DNA of 7,143 nt from Acidimicrobium sp. (GCA_003535455.1 DOHD01000108.1:15077-22219), one strand, 5' to 3'; shown: positions 1 through 7,143, counted from the stretch's first letter. The notes: generated by a model not told the origin, from the letters alone. Numbers and translations are program-made.

Positions 1-239
1 ACCGGCGCGATTGAATATTTCACGACTTCCTTTCCTTTTGGCCGACCAAGATGAGTTGCGCAAACTACATTCGCACCACGAGACGTCAGCCAGCTGAGCG
101 TTTCTAGAGCACTTCGAATCCGAAAGTCATCGACAATGACTCGATTGTCGTCCGGTCCAGCCATCGGCACGTTGAAGTCGGTGCGTACGAGCACGGTTTT
201 GCCGCGCACATCACCAAGATCTTCTAATTTGGCGATCAT
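1..239 (-). CDS. pgk: Phosphoglycerate kinase, N-terminal fragment (3' end outside window)
   Basis: Pgk transfers a phosphate from 1,3-bisphosphoglycerate to ADP, making ATP and 3-phosphoglycerate directly after the GAPDH step. Only the first 79 codons of an enzyme usually near 400 residues are present; the frame runs open off the left edge. The N-terminal substrate-binding domain is clear: [11 protein letters not shown] (16-26) with D21 and N23, [12 protein letters not shown] (37-48) with R40, and HLGRPKGK (63-70) with H63 and R66. These are the family's 3-phosphoglycerate-binding residues. The ATG follows the gap TAA with no spacer and in the same frame. No ribosome-binding sequence is evident in the end of gap, so translation probably depends on ribosomes that have just finished gap. 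The gene was identified by translating the strand directly; the fragment is too short to judge the ATP-binding half. Confidence 0.96.
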   Translation of the reverse strand, partial: MIAKLEDLGDVRGKTVLVRTDFNVPMAGPDDNRVIVDDFRIRSALETLSWLTSRGANVVCATHLGRPKGKEVVKYSIAP

Positions 240-1250
240 TTAGCGACTGAGTGCTGCCCCGATGTATGTAGTCATATCGACCAATCGATTCGAATAACCC
301 CATTCGTTGTCATACCAACCAAGCACTTTGACCAGAGTGCCCATGCTCATTGTCAGGTCTTTGTCGAACACACAACTGTGCGAATTCGTGACTACGTCGC
401 TCGAAACAATCGGATCACTGCAATATTCAAGAACTCCCTTCAATGGACCCGCTGCGGCTGCTTTATAAGCAGCGTTAATTTCGTCGACCGTCGCCGGATT
501 CTTTAGATTTGCAACAAAATCGGTTATCGACCCTGTCGGCACTGGCACACGCAACGATGTGCCATCGAGTTTGCCCTTCATCGATTGCATCACCAGACTT
601 GTCGCTCGCGCAGCGCCAGTGCTTGTCGGAATGATATTTATTGCCGCCGCACGAGCCCTTCGCAAATCGCTGTGAGGAGAGTCAACAATTGATTGATCAC
701 CGGTGTAAGCGTGAATGGTCGTCATCAAACCATTTTCGACACCGAATGCATCGTCTAAAACTTTTACCAGCGGCACGAAGCAGTTAGTTGTGCAACTGGC
801 GTTTGATACAACTTTATGTTTTTTCGGATCAAAGTCTTTGTGATTGACTCCATAAACGAAAGTCGCATCTGCATTTGTCGCAGGCGCTGACACAACTACG
901 CACTTTGCACCCGCTTCTAAGTGGGCCGCAGCTTTATCGCGGTCGGTGAAAAAACCAGTCGACTCAATAACGACGTCGACTCCGAGTGTTCCCCAGCCCA
1001 ATTCTTTGGGATCGCGTTTCGACAATACCTTCAGAATTTTCGAATCGATACTGATGCCCTCATCGGTTGCTTCAATTCTGTTCGGTAACACACCGAGTAC
1101 CGAGTCATATTTCAGCAAATGTGCCATCGTCTTGATGGCCCCCAAATCGTTCACAGCGACTATTTCAATGTCAGCGCCAGATTGCCGGATTGCTCGATAA
1201 AAATTGCGGCCAATGCGACCAAAACCGTTAATACCAACTCGTAATGTCAT
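240..1250 (-). CDS. gap: Type I glyceraldehyde-3-phosphate dehydrogenase
   Basis: This cytoplasmic enzyme oxidises glyceraldehyde-3-phosphate with phosphate and NAD to 1,3-bisphosphoglycerate in glycolysis, or runs in reverse in gluconeogenesis. The length of 336 residues is normal. Visible: Rossmann motif GINGFGRIGR (6-15); N34-D35, where the Asp should contact the NAD ribose; catalytic SNASCTTN with C153; the base H180 in IHAYTG; the substrate-phosphate loop INIIPTSTGAA (204-214); LRVPVPTGSITD (233-244); and the C-terminal WYDNEWGYSNR (312-322). Residues D190-S191-P192-H193 keep the proline typical of NAD-specific glycolytic enzymes, against the Ala-Ser pair of NADP-using forms, so NAD is the likely cofactor. 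The start is ATG with no Shine-Dalgarno sequence. A TAAGAT hexamer six bases upstream could drive a leaderless transcript. The TAA stop is followed at once by the pgk ATG. Catalysing the preceding step to Pgk, it forms the usual gap-pgk pair. Confidence 0.98.
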   Translation of the reverse strand: MTLRVGINGFGRIGRNFYRAIRQSGADIEIVAVNDLGAIKTMAHLLKYDSVLGVLPNRIEATDEGISIDSKILKVLSKRDPKELGWGTLGVDVVIESTGFFTDRDKAAAHLEAGAKCVVVSAPATNADATFVYGVNHKDFDPKKHKVVSNASCTTNCFVPLVKVLDDAFGVENGLMTTIHAYTGDQSIVDSPHSDLRRARAAAINIIPTSTGAARATSLVMQSMKGKLDGTSLRVPVPTGSITDFVANLKNPATVDEINAAYKAAAAGPLKGVLEYCSDPIVSSDVVTNSHSCVFDKDLTMSMGTLVKVLGWYDNEWGYSNRLVDMTTYIGAALSR

Positions 1251-1256
1251 GGTCGA

Positions 1257-1262
1257 ATCTTA
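1257..1262 (-). promoter_or_regulatory. Candidate -10 hexamer for a leaderless gap transcript
   Basis: Read on the minus strand, TAAGAT lies six bases upstream of the gap ATG. It fits the actinobacterial -10 consensus TANNNT. If transcription began at the A of the ATG, the hexamer would occupy -12 to -7, the usual spacing. The stretch 17-18 bases further upstream (TTCTCG) is a poor -35. This would give gap-pgk their own expression apart from the repair genes. A TANNNT match is common by chance, so this is only a candidate. Confidence 0.35.
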
Positions 1263-1276
1263 GTCAGATCGCTGTT

Positions 1277-2128
1277 TTAGCGAGAAATGTCGCGATGTGT
1301 CACTCGCGGGTTCTGACCACTTTGGATCAACCAATTCTTTAATTGCTCGGCGATGACAACCGAGCGATGACGACCTCCCGTGCATCCAATAGCGACGGTC
1401 AGGTAACTCTTTCCCTCTGACTTATACGCCGGCAAGAGCAAAGTCAGCATTTGCGTAAGGTGATCAAGAAACTTAACTGAGAGTTCCTGAGCCACCACAA
1501 AGTTTTGCACCGGCTCGTCAAGACCCGATAGTGGTCGAAGGTTCTCGTCCCAATGAGGATTCGGCAAAAATCTCACATCAAAAACAAGATCGACATCAAG
1601 TGGCAAACCGTGTTTATACCCAAACGAGACAACCGATATCTGCATTGCATCCAACACACCATCTTGGGTGAATAGCTCACCGAGTTGCGATTTCAATTGA
1701 TGAACAGTCAAGTTTGACGTGTCAATCACTAGGTCAGCCTCGGCTTTGACAGGCTCAAGAATAACTCGCTCTTTAGAAATCGCTTCTTCGACGCCTGACT
1801 TGCCTTCAGCAAGCGGATGTTTACGCCGCGTAGCGCCGTAGCGTTTCACAAGTTCGGCGTTAGTAGCGTCCAGAAAGAGCATTCGAACTCGATGGCCTGA
1901 CGATCGCAAACGCTTCAGAACTTCAATAACACCAATTTGTGCTGTCGGAGTTCCGATCACAAGCGCGAGTTTTGATAGCGATTCGCCTGCTGCTGCAATT
2001 TCGACAACTTTGTCGATCAATTCGGTTGGCATGTTGTCGACAACGAACCAGCCCAAATCTTCTAAGTCATCGGCAGCTTGCGAGCGACCCGCACCAGATA
2101 GACCTGCGATTAGGAGTATGTCAGCCAC
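1277..2128 (-). CDS. rapZ: RapZ/YvcJ-family nucleotide-binding protein (RNase adapter family)
   Basis: This is a 283-residue P-loop protein of the RapZ/YvcJ family. In E. coli RapZ binds small RNAs and guides RNase E, controlling glucosamine-6-phosphate synthase; in Gram-positive bacteria the YvcJ homologue binds and hydrolyses nucleotides and its RNA role is less clear. The role here is therefore inferred only from family. Visible: P-loop GLSGAGRS (9-16), then LEDLGWFVVDNMP (22-34), a Walker B-like strand MLFLDA (83-88), and the conserved C-terminal domain with FGYKHGLP (169-176), FDVRFLPNPHW (183-193), IGCTGGRHRSV (247-257) and HRD (278-280). The P-loop lysine is arginine, which is usual in actinobacterial members. 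The start is GTG, 15 bases after the uvrC stop. An in-frame TAG (the uvrC stop itself) blocks any longer version. The stop is TAA, 26 bases before gap, where relatives carry yvcK and whiA. Confidence 0.95.
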   Translation of the reverse strand: MADILLIAGLSGAGRSQAADDLEDLGWFVVDNMPTELIDKVVEIAAAGESLSKLALVIGTPTAQIGVIEVLKRLRSSGHRVRMLFLDATNAELVKRYGATRRKHPLAEGKSGVEEAISKERVILEPVKAEADLVIDTSNLTVHQLKSQLGELFTQDGVLDAMQISVVSFGYKHGLPLDVDLVFDVRFLPNPHWDENLRPLSGLDEPVQNFVVAQELSVKFLDHLTQMLTLLLPAYKSEGKSYLTVAIGCTGGRHRSVVIAEQLKNWLIQSGQNPRVTHRDISR

Positions 2129-2132
2129 TTCT

Positions 2133-2142
2133 AGACAGGCTA
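2133..2142 (-). promoter_or_regulatory. Short element before rapZ containing a TANNNT match (copy 2)
   Basis: On the minus strand this reads TAGCCTGTCT, differing at one base from the copy before uvrA. Its TANNNT hexamer ends eight bases before the rapZ GTG, slightly longer than the ideal spacing for a leaderless start. It occupies most of the 15-base gap between uvrC and rapZ. Confidence 0.2.
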
Positions 2143-2143
2143 T

Positions 2144-4021
2144 CTATTGTGTCGCATCAGATGAAGAATGAAACCTTAGATACACCGCGTCTGCCGTGTT
2201 CTTTGGTAACCATTTCAATTCAGACAGCTGATCGCGAGTGGCTTTTTTGACTTGGCTCATACCGCCAAATGCGGCAATGAGTTTTTTGATCCTCGCAGGC
2301 CCTAAACCAGAGATGCCATCGAGTTCGCTTTTTGTCATACGCTTTCCGCGCAGTTCGCGATGAAATCGATTTGCGAACCTGTGAGCCTCGTCGCGAATTA
2401 CCTGCAACATGAACAATGCATCACTTCCTCGCGGCACTTCTACGGGCTCACTTCGACCAGGGACAAAAACCTCTTCAAGCTTCTTTGCTAATGACGCAAC
2501 AGGAATTTCATGTTCTAGACCCAGTTCTCTCACAACTTGCTCCGCCACACCCAACTGACCCTTGCCACCGTCCACGAGCAGAAGTTGTGGCGCATAAGAG
2601 AATTTGCCTGGCCGCTCGCCACGCTCGTTAATCGGTTGGTCTCGCTCGTTTATATACGCGGTCAAGCGCCTCGTCAGCACCTCGCGCATCGCCGCATAAT
2701 CGTCGTTCCCTTCGAAGCTTTTGATCTTGAAGCGTCGATAGTCGCGCTTGAGTGGCAAACCATCTTCGAGCACGACCATTGAACCGACGTAATCGGTGCC
2801 CTGAAGGTGAGCCATGTCGTAACACTCGATGCGTAGCGGTGCCTCGGGGAGACCAAGAAGATCTTGCAACTCGCCCAACGCCCGAGATCTTGCGGTGTGA
2901 TCAGACGCTCGACGAAGTCGATGACGATTTAGTTCTTGTTTTGCATTTTGAGTTACCAGTTCGTGCAACTCTCGCTTGTCACCGCGAAACGGAACTCGAA
3001 TTTCGACTTTTGCTTTTCGGCTTTGAGTCAACCATTGTTCGAGTATTTCGCGTCGATCTGGCTCGAACGGCAGAACTACGACCTTAGGAATTCCCAATAT
3101 GGGCGCCTCACTATAAAGTCGCTCGACGATCACGGCCACCAGAGCTTCACTACTTACATCTTCAACTTTGTCTACGATGAAACCTTTTCGCCCGACAACC
3201 CGACCCTTACGTACATAGAAAATCTGTACGGCAGCCTCAAACTCGTCTTCAGCGATGCCGATTACATCTAGGTCTTCGTCACGCTCACCTACCATTTGTT
3301 GGCGCTCGAGCGCAAGTTTGATCGCTTCCAGTTGATCCCGATATTTCGCCGCGCGCTCAAATTCTTGTGCGCTCGAACTCTCGGTCATCTGCTGCTCAAG
3401 TCTTGACACAACGACCTCACTATCGCCGTCCATGACGCTCAGAAAATCGTCTACGAGACTTTTGTATCTTTCATCATCCACCGAACCGACGCACGGCCCT
3501 GAACACTTTTCAATGTGAAAGAGCAGACACGGTCGCCCGAGTCTCTCGTGTTGTTTAAAAGTTGCTGCCGAACAGGTGCGGATCGGAAATGATTTCAATA
3601 ACAAGTCAAGTGTCTCGTGAATCGCCCACGGGTGTGGATAAGGCCCAAAATAACGGGTGCCTTTGCGCTTGCGTCCACGCATGACCATTGCCCGAGGCCA
3701 CTGCTCATCAACCGTCACCGCCAGAAACGGGTAGCTCTTGTCGTCTCTAAGTCGAATATTGAATCTCGGCGAAAAGCGGTTGATGAGACTGTGTTCAAGT
3801 ATCAAAGCTTCAATTTCGTTGCGAACCTCGATCCATTCAACGCTCTGTGCCGCACCAACCATGCTGCTTGTACGCGGATGAAGGCTTTCGGTCTTGGCGA
3901 AATAACTATTGATTCGTGCACGCAAATTGTTGGCTTTGCCAACATAAATTACCCGACCCGCACCATCTTTAAACTGGTATGACCCTGGCGTCTCAGGTAT
4001 CACACCCGACGGACGTTGCAT
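2144..4021 (-). CDS. uvrC: Excinuclease ABC subunit UvrC (dual-incision nuclease)
   Basis: UvrC cuts the damaged strand on both sides of a lesion held by UvrB. The protein is 625 residues, full length. The N-terminal GIY-YIG nuclease (3' incision) spans about 10-95, with GSY at 13-15, IYVGKA at 25-30, R36 and E76 in the catalytic positions. Cysteines C150, C165, C173 and C177 match the spacing of the four that hold a 4Fe-4S cluster in E. coli UvrC. A UVR motif at about 207-240 should pair with the UvrB C-terminus. The C-terminal RNase H-like nuclease (5' incision) shows YDMAH (D402), LLVDGGKGQL (D484) and DEAHRFA (H547). A helix-hairpin-helix DNA-binding region (about 566-616) closes the protein. 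The ATG lies 9 bases after the uvrA stop, so the two are surely co-transcribed and probably translationally coupled. The stop is TAG. No Shine-Dalgarno sequence is visible. Confidence 0.98.
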   Translation of the reverse strand: MQRPSGVIPETPGSYQFKDGAGRVIYVGKANNLRARINSYFAKTESLHPRTSSMVGAAQSVEWIEVRNEIEALILEHSLINRFSPRFNIRLRDDKSYPFLAVTVDEQWPRAMVMRGRKRKGTRYFGPYPHPWAIHETLDLLLKSFPIRTCSAATFKQHERLGRPCLLFHIEKCSGPCVGSVDDERYKSLVDDFLSVMDGDSEVVVSRLEQQMTESSSAQEFERAAKYRDQLEAIKLALERQQMVGERDEDLDVIGIAEDEFEAAVQIFYVRKGRVVGRKGFIVDKVEDVSSEALVAVIVERLYSEAPILGIPKVVVLPFEPDRREILEQWLTQSRKAKVEIRVPFRGDKRELHELVTQNAKQELNRHRLRRASDHTARSRALGELQDLLGLPEAPLRIECYDMAHLQGTDYVGSMVVLEDGLPLKRDYRRFKIKSFEGNDDYAAMREVLTRRLTAYINERDQPINERGERPGKFSYAPQLLLVDGGKGQLGVAEQVVRELGLEHEIPVASLAKKLEEVFVPGRSEPVEVPRGSDALFMLQVIRDEAHRFANRFHRELRGKRMTKSELDGISGLGPARIKKLIAAFGGMSQVKKATRDQLSELKWLPKNTADAVYLRFHSSSDATQ

Positions 4022-4030
4022 AATCGCTCG

Positions 4031-6898
4031 CTATTTCTTTGCAATCTTCTTGGGATTCATGGTCTTTGACTCATTCAAGACAGAAGACAAATATTTTCCC
4101 GTATGTGACCCCTTAACTTTCGCAACATCCTCTGGTGATCCTTCGGCAACCACCAACCCGCCACCGCTACCACCCTCGGGGCCAAGATCAATCACCCAAT
4201 CAGCAGACTTGATCACATCGAGGTTGTGCTCGATGACTAAAACAGTGTTGCCAGAGTCGACCAAGCGTGCCAGCACAATTAGCAGACGCCGAACATCTTC
4301 AAAATGAAGGCCAGTTGTCGGCTCGTCAAGCAGATACATCGTGCGTCCTGTTCCGCGCTTCGAAAGTTCACTCGCAAGTTTTACGCGTTGTGCCTCGCCA
4401 CCTGACAACGTCGGCGCCGACTGTCCGAGTCGAACATAACCCAGACCTACATCTACAAAGGTCTGCATGTGGCGAGCGATGCGAGGCTGATTAGCGAAAA
4501 AGTCGACTGCATCGCCGATGGGCATGTCCAAAATGTCGGCAATGCTCTTGCCTTTGAAGGTGATGTCAAGTGTGTCTCGGTTGTATCGAGCGCCCTTGCA
4601 TACTTCACATGGCACGTAAACATCTGGCAAAAAGTGCATCTCAATTTTGATGGTTCCGTCACCAGAACATGCCTCACAACGGCCCCCGGGAACGTTAAAG
4701 CTGAATCGACCGGGTTGGTAACCACGAACTTTTGCTTCAGGAGTTGAAGCAAAAAGCTTGCGAATATCATCAAAAACCCCCGTGTAAGTTGCGGGGTTCG
4801 AGCGCGGAGTGCGACCGATCGGTGACTGATCCATGTCAATCACCTTGTCGATGTGCATCACGCCGTCGACACCGGTGTGTCTACCTGGTGCGTCTTTTGA
4901 TTTATAAATTTTTTGCATCAGTGACGGCAACAAAATGTCACGTATCAGCGTACTTTTGCCGCTGCCAGAGACCCCCGTTACGGCGACAAAACATCCAAGT
5001 GGAATTTTTACATTTAAATTTTTGAGATTGTGTTCTCGAGCACCACGAATTGTCAAGAAGTCTTTGCCTGGCTTTCGACGCATTGCTGGCACGCCAACAC
5101 ATCGCTCACCTGAGAGATATTGACCCGTGATTGAATTTTTGACTTTGAGTACACCCTTAACCGGCCCGCTATAGACGACCTGCCCGCCATGCTCGCCCGC
5201 TCCTGGGCCGATGTCAACGAGCCAGTCACTCGACCTGATCGTGTCTTCATCGTGTTCGACAACGATCACCGTGTTGCCAAGATCGCGCAATCTCTGCAGC
5301 GTTTCTATTAGGCGATGATTATCTCGTTGATGCAAACCGATACTCGGCTCATCGAGCACATAAAGCGTGCCGACCAAACCCGAGCCGATCTGACTGGCCA
5401 AACGAATGCGTTGCGCCTCGCCACCAGCGAGTGTCGCCGCAGCCCGAGAGAGAGTCAAATAGTCAAGGCCGACGTCTAATAGAAACCCCAAACGCGAGTT
5501 GATTTCTTTTGTAATTCGTTCGGCGATCATCGAATCGCGATCAGAAAGTTCAAGATCAGCCAAAAATTTTGCCGATTCACCTATCGACATACCACAAACT
5601 TCGGAGATGTGTTTACCTTCGACAAGAACGGCGAGAGAATCTGGTTTCAGTCGAGCACCTTTGCACGACGGGCAAGGCACCTCTCGCATATAACTTTCAA
5701 ATTGTTCGCGAGCGTTGTCACTTTCGGCACCTTCATGGCGACGTTTTATCCATGGAATCACACCTTCGTAAGACGTGCTGTATTCACGAGTACGACCGTA
5801 ACGATTGCGATATTTCACCATCATGTTGTCGTCAACACCATTCATAACGATCTTCTGCGCCTTGACCGAAAGTTTCGACCACTTTTTATCGAGATCAATA
5901 TCAAATCTGTCGGCTACGGCTTCGAGCATGCGTGTGAAGTATTGCGTGTGGGCAGATCTCCAAGGGGCTATCGCACCTTCATTGATACTCAAATTCGGAT
6001 CAGGCACGACAAGGTCGACATCAACTTCGTATTTGGTGCCGAGACCTAGGCAGTTGTCACACGCACCAAACGGCGAATTAAACGAGAAATTTCTTGGGGC
6101 CAACTCTTCATAACTGGTGCCACACTTCGGACACGCCAAATGTTGGCTGAATGTGATCGGCTCGCCTCCATCGACAATCTCGATTTCTGCTACCCCGTTA
6201 GCCAAGCGGAGTGCGGTCTCGAGCGAGTCAGTTAGTCGTCGTGTAATGCCGTCTCGGCGCACAAGACGATCGACGACGATATCGATTTGGTGCTGCTCGT
6301 ATTTCGCCAACCGAGTAGGTTTTTTCAAGAATTCACTGATCTCGACGACTTCGCCATCAACACGAGCACGAGAAAAACCTTGTGACGCGAGTTCTTGCAA
6401 AAGAGTGTCATACTCTCCTTTTCTGCCACGCACGACTGGGGCCAAGATCTGAAATCGAACGCCCTCTTCGAACTTCATTATGCGATCGACGATTTGCTGT
6501 GGTGTTTGCCTTGACAAACGGGTCATATCGCGTGAGCAGTGTTGCACGCCTATGCGCGCGTAGAGAAGACGCAGATAATCGTAGACTTCGGTAATCGTGC
6601 CGACGGTCGATCTCGGGTTGCGCGACGATGACTTTTGGTCGATCGAAATTGCCGGAGATAAACCGTCGATCAGATCGACATCTGGTTTGTCCATTTGACC
6701 CAAAAATTGTCGGGCATAAGAACTCAACGACTCGACATACCTGCGCTGACCTTCGGCATATATCGTGTCGAAAGCAAGGCTTGATTTACCCGAGCCCGAC
6801 AAGCCCGTCAACACGATCAACTTGTCACGCGGCAGTTCGACGCTGATGTTTTTTAGGTTGTGTTCTCGGGCGCCACGAACAACTATCTGATTAGCCAT
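4031..6898 (-). CDS. uvrA: Excinuclease ABC subunit UvrA (DNA damage-recognition ATPase)
   Basis: UvrA is the cytoplasmic ABC-type ATPase that finds bulky DNA lesions as a dimer and loads UvrB. The protein is 955 residues counted from the ATG, normal for the family. Visible in order: Walker A GLSGSGKS (32-39); the UvrB-binding region (about 130-245); a four-cysteine zinc site (C256, C259, C280, C283); CxxC at 409/412; first signature LAGGE (490-494) with Walker [13 protein letters not shown] (D516, E517); second Walker A GVSGSGKS (642-649); zinc finger C741, C744, C764, C767 inserted in the second half; signature LSGGE (831-835) and Walker B with D858, E859. Oddities: Ser to Ala in the first signature, and HCSRD instead of a CxxC near residue 121. 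A GTG codon immediately precedes the ATG (6901). I prefer ATG because neither start has a Shine-Dalgarno sequence and ATG is the commoner start. The stop is TAG, and the tail is lysine-rich. Confidence 0.98.
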   Translation of the reverse strand: MANQIVVRGAREHNLKNISVELPRDKLIVLTGLSGSGKSSLAFDTIYAEGQRRYVESLSSYARQFLGQMDKPDVDLIDGLSPAISIDQKSSSRNPRSTVGTITEVYDYLRLLYARIGVQHCSRDMTRLSRQTPQQIVDRIMKFEEGVRFQILAPVVRGRKGEYDTLLQELASQGFSRARVDGEVVEISEFLKKPTRLAKYEQHQIDIVVDRLVRRDGITRRLTDSLETALRLANGVAEIEIVDGGEPITFSQHLACPKCGTSYEELAPRNFSFNSPFGACDNCLGLGTKYEVDVDLVVPDPNLSINEGAIAPWRSAHTQYFTRMLEAVADRFDIDLDKKWSKLSVKAQKIVMNGVDDNMMVKYRNRYGRTREYSTSYEGVIPWIKRRHEGAESDNAREQFESYMREVPCPSCKGARLKPDSLAVLVEGKHISEVCGMSIGESAKFLADLELSDRDSMIAERITKEINSRLGFLLDVGLDYLTLSRAAATLAGGEAQRIRLASQIGSGLVGTLYVLDEPSIGLHQRDNHRLIETLQRLRDLGNTVIVVEHDEDTIRSSDWLVDIGPGAGEHGGQVVYSGPVKGVLKVKNSITGQYLSGERCVGVPAMRRKPGKDFLTIRGAREHNLKNLNVKIPLGCFVAVTGVSGSGKSTLIRDILLPSLMQKIYKSKDAPGRHTGVDGVMHIDKVIDMDQSPIGRTPRSNPATYTGVFDDIRKLFASTPEAKVRGYQPGRFSFNVPGGRCEACSGDGTIKIEMHFLPDVYVPCEVCKGARYNRDTLDITFKGKSIADILDMPIGDAVDFFANQPRIARHMQTFVDVGLGYVRLGQSAPTLSGGEAQRVKLASELSKRGTGRTMYLLDEPTTGLHFEDVRRLLIVLARLVDSGNTVLVIEHNLDVIKSADWVIDLGPEGGSGGGLVVAEGSPEDVAKVKGSHTGKYLSSVLNESKTMNPKKIAKK

Positions 6899-6901
6899 CA
6901 C

Positions 6902-6911
6902 AGGCAGGCTA
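6902..6911 (-). promoter_or_regulatory. Short element before uvrA containing a TANNNT match (copy 1)
   Basis: On the minus strand this reads TAGCCTGCCT. Its first six bases match TANNNT and end seven bases before the uvrA ATG (four before the GTG alternative). A 9-of-10 identical element precedes rapZ at 2133-2142. It could be a leaderless -10 region, another signal, or coincidence. The element lies between the uvrB stop and the uvrA start, so it is not constrained by coding if ATG is the start. Confidence 0.22.
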
Positions 6912-6918
6912 CAAAGTG

Positions 6919-7143
6919 TTAGTGGGCATCTCGTAACTCGCGCTTGAGTTCTTTTATTTCGTCTCTGAGACGTGCGGCATACTCGAAACGTAGTTCTTCG
7001 GCGGCCAAGTTCATTTCTTCTTCAAGGGTCATTATTAATCGAGCTAGTTCACTTTCTGGAAGGGCTCGAAGCTCGCGAACAACCTTGTCGCGTTCGTGGT
7101 CTTTTCGCCTTCCTTTGCCGGGCAACGGCGCGGTGTTGCTGGG
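6919..7143 (-). CDS. uvrB: UvrABC system protein B, C-terminal fragment (5' end outside window)
   Basis: This is the last 74 codons of a gene that enters from the window's right edge, so helicase motifs and start codon are not visible. The frame stays open to base 7143, and the stop is TAA. The visible protein begins with a basic, Pro/Gly-containing linker (about residues 5-20 of the fragment). It ends in a UVR domain (about residues 35-70), a helical hairpin with the typical pattern [20 protein letters not shown] followed by DEIKELK. In UvrB this domain docks onto the matching UVR segment of UvrC when the damage-bound UvrB recruits the nuclease; that matching segment is present in the uvrC gene of this window. 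A UVR domain alone also occurs in UvrC and a few other proteins. Its position directly upstream of uvrA and at the extreme C-terminus makes UvrB by far the best reading. Twenty bases separate its stop from the uvrA ATG. Confidence 0.93.
   Translation of the reverse strand, partial: PSNTAPLPGKGRRKDHERDKVVRELRALPESELARLIMTLEEEMNLAAEELRFEYAARLRDEIKELKRELRDAH

Noticed and set aside
2081..2104. RapZ P-loop has Arg in place of the Walker A lysine
   Set aside because: GAGR is the usual form in actinobacterial homologues, for example the Mycobacterium tuberculosis protein, so it supports taxonomy rather than showing a defect.
2674..2856. Extra minus-strand frames inside uvrC (also 2628-2825) and inside uvrA (4453-4839, 5053-5262)
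   Set aside because: They overlap the catalytic regions of uvrC and uvrA in a different frame, with no start signal or family resemblance.
3977..3985. UvrC GIY motif reads GSY instead of GVY
   Set aside because: The middle position is variable and the catalytic Tyr, Arg and Glu positions are kept, so loss of nuclease function is not indicated.
4022..4030. Possible terminator or promoter between uvrA and uvrC
   Set aside because: The gap is nine bases; no hairpin with a T-tract is present, and the hexamer at the expected -10 place (TAGCGA) fails TANNNT.
5018..5047. Repeat of a stretch at 6848-6877, both encoding [10 protein letters not shown]
   Set aside because: This is the known internal duplication of UvrA, whose two ABC halves begin with the same motif; it is not a mobile or regulatory repeat.
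5609..6049. Plus-strand open frame of 146 codons, the longest of many on that strand
   Set aside because: It lies wholly antisense to the conserved UvrA coding sequence and its translation resembles no family I know. The same applies to the other plus-strand frames (for example 946-1200, 3617-3982, 4732-5025).

Overview
The window is an almost gap-free run of six genes, all on the minus strand. In transcription order (high to low coordinates) they are the 3' end of uvrB, then uvrA, uvrC, rapZ (yvcJ-like), gap, and the 5' end of pgk. Only about 70 of 7143 bases lie between genes. No RNA gene, mobile element, CRISPR array or convincing terminator is visible, and no stretch longer than 26 bases is free of genes.

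The organism is most likely an actinobacterium with a compact genome of moderate GC (close to 50% by eye, low for the phylum). The evidence is the gene order (uvr genes, rapZ, then gap-pgk), the actinobacterial form of the RapZ P-loop (GAGRS instead of GKS), and UvrC, UvrA and GAPDH sequences that read like actinobacterial family members. An Acidimicrobiia-type freshwater or marine lineage would fit, but that is inference.

Region by region: 6919-7143 encodes the UvrB C-terminal UVR domain. 4031-6898 is full-length UvrA and 2144-4021 is full-length UvrC, so the three core nucleotide-excision-repair proteins lie side by side. 1277-2128 is RapZ, a nucleotide-binding protein that acts with small RNAs in enterobacteria. 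240-1250 is glyceraldehyde-3-phosphate dehydrogenase, and 1-239 is the start of phosphoglycerate kinase, the next enzyme of glycolysis.

The genes appear conventional and no new protein system is visible. The points worth a second look are about organisation and signals. yvcK and whiA, which normally sit between rapZ and gap in Gram-positive relatives, are absent. No start codon has a Shine-Dalgarno sequence, while gap has a TANNNT -10-like hexamer placed as expected for a leaderless transcript. A near-identical 10-mer precedes uvrA and rapZ. uvrA, uvrC and rapZ share one reading frame interrupted only by two amber codons. gap and pgk abut as TAA-ATG in one frame. UvrA has an unusual first ABC signature and an incomplete N-terminal CxxC.
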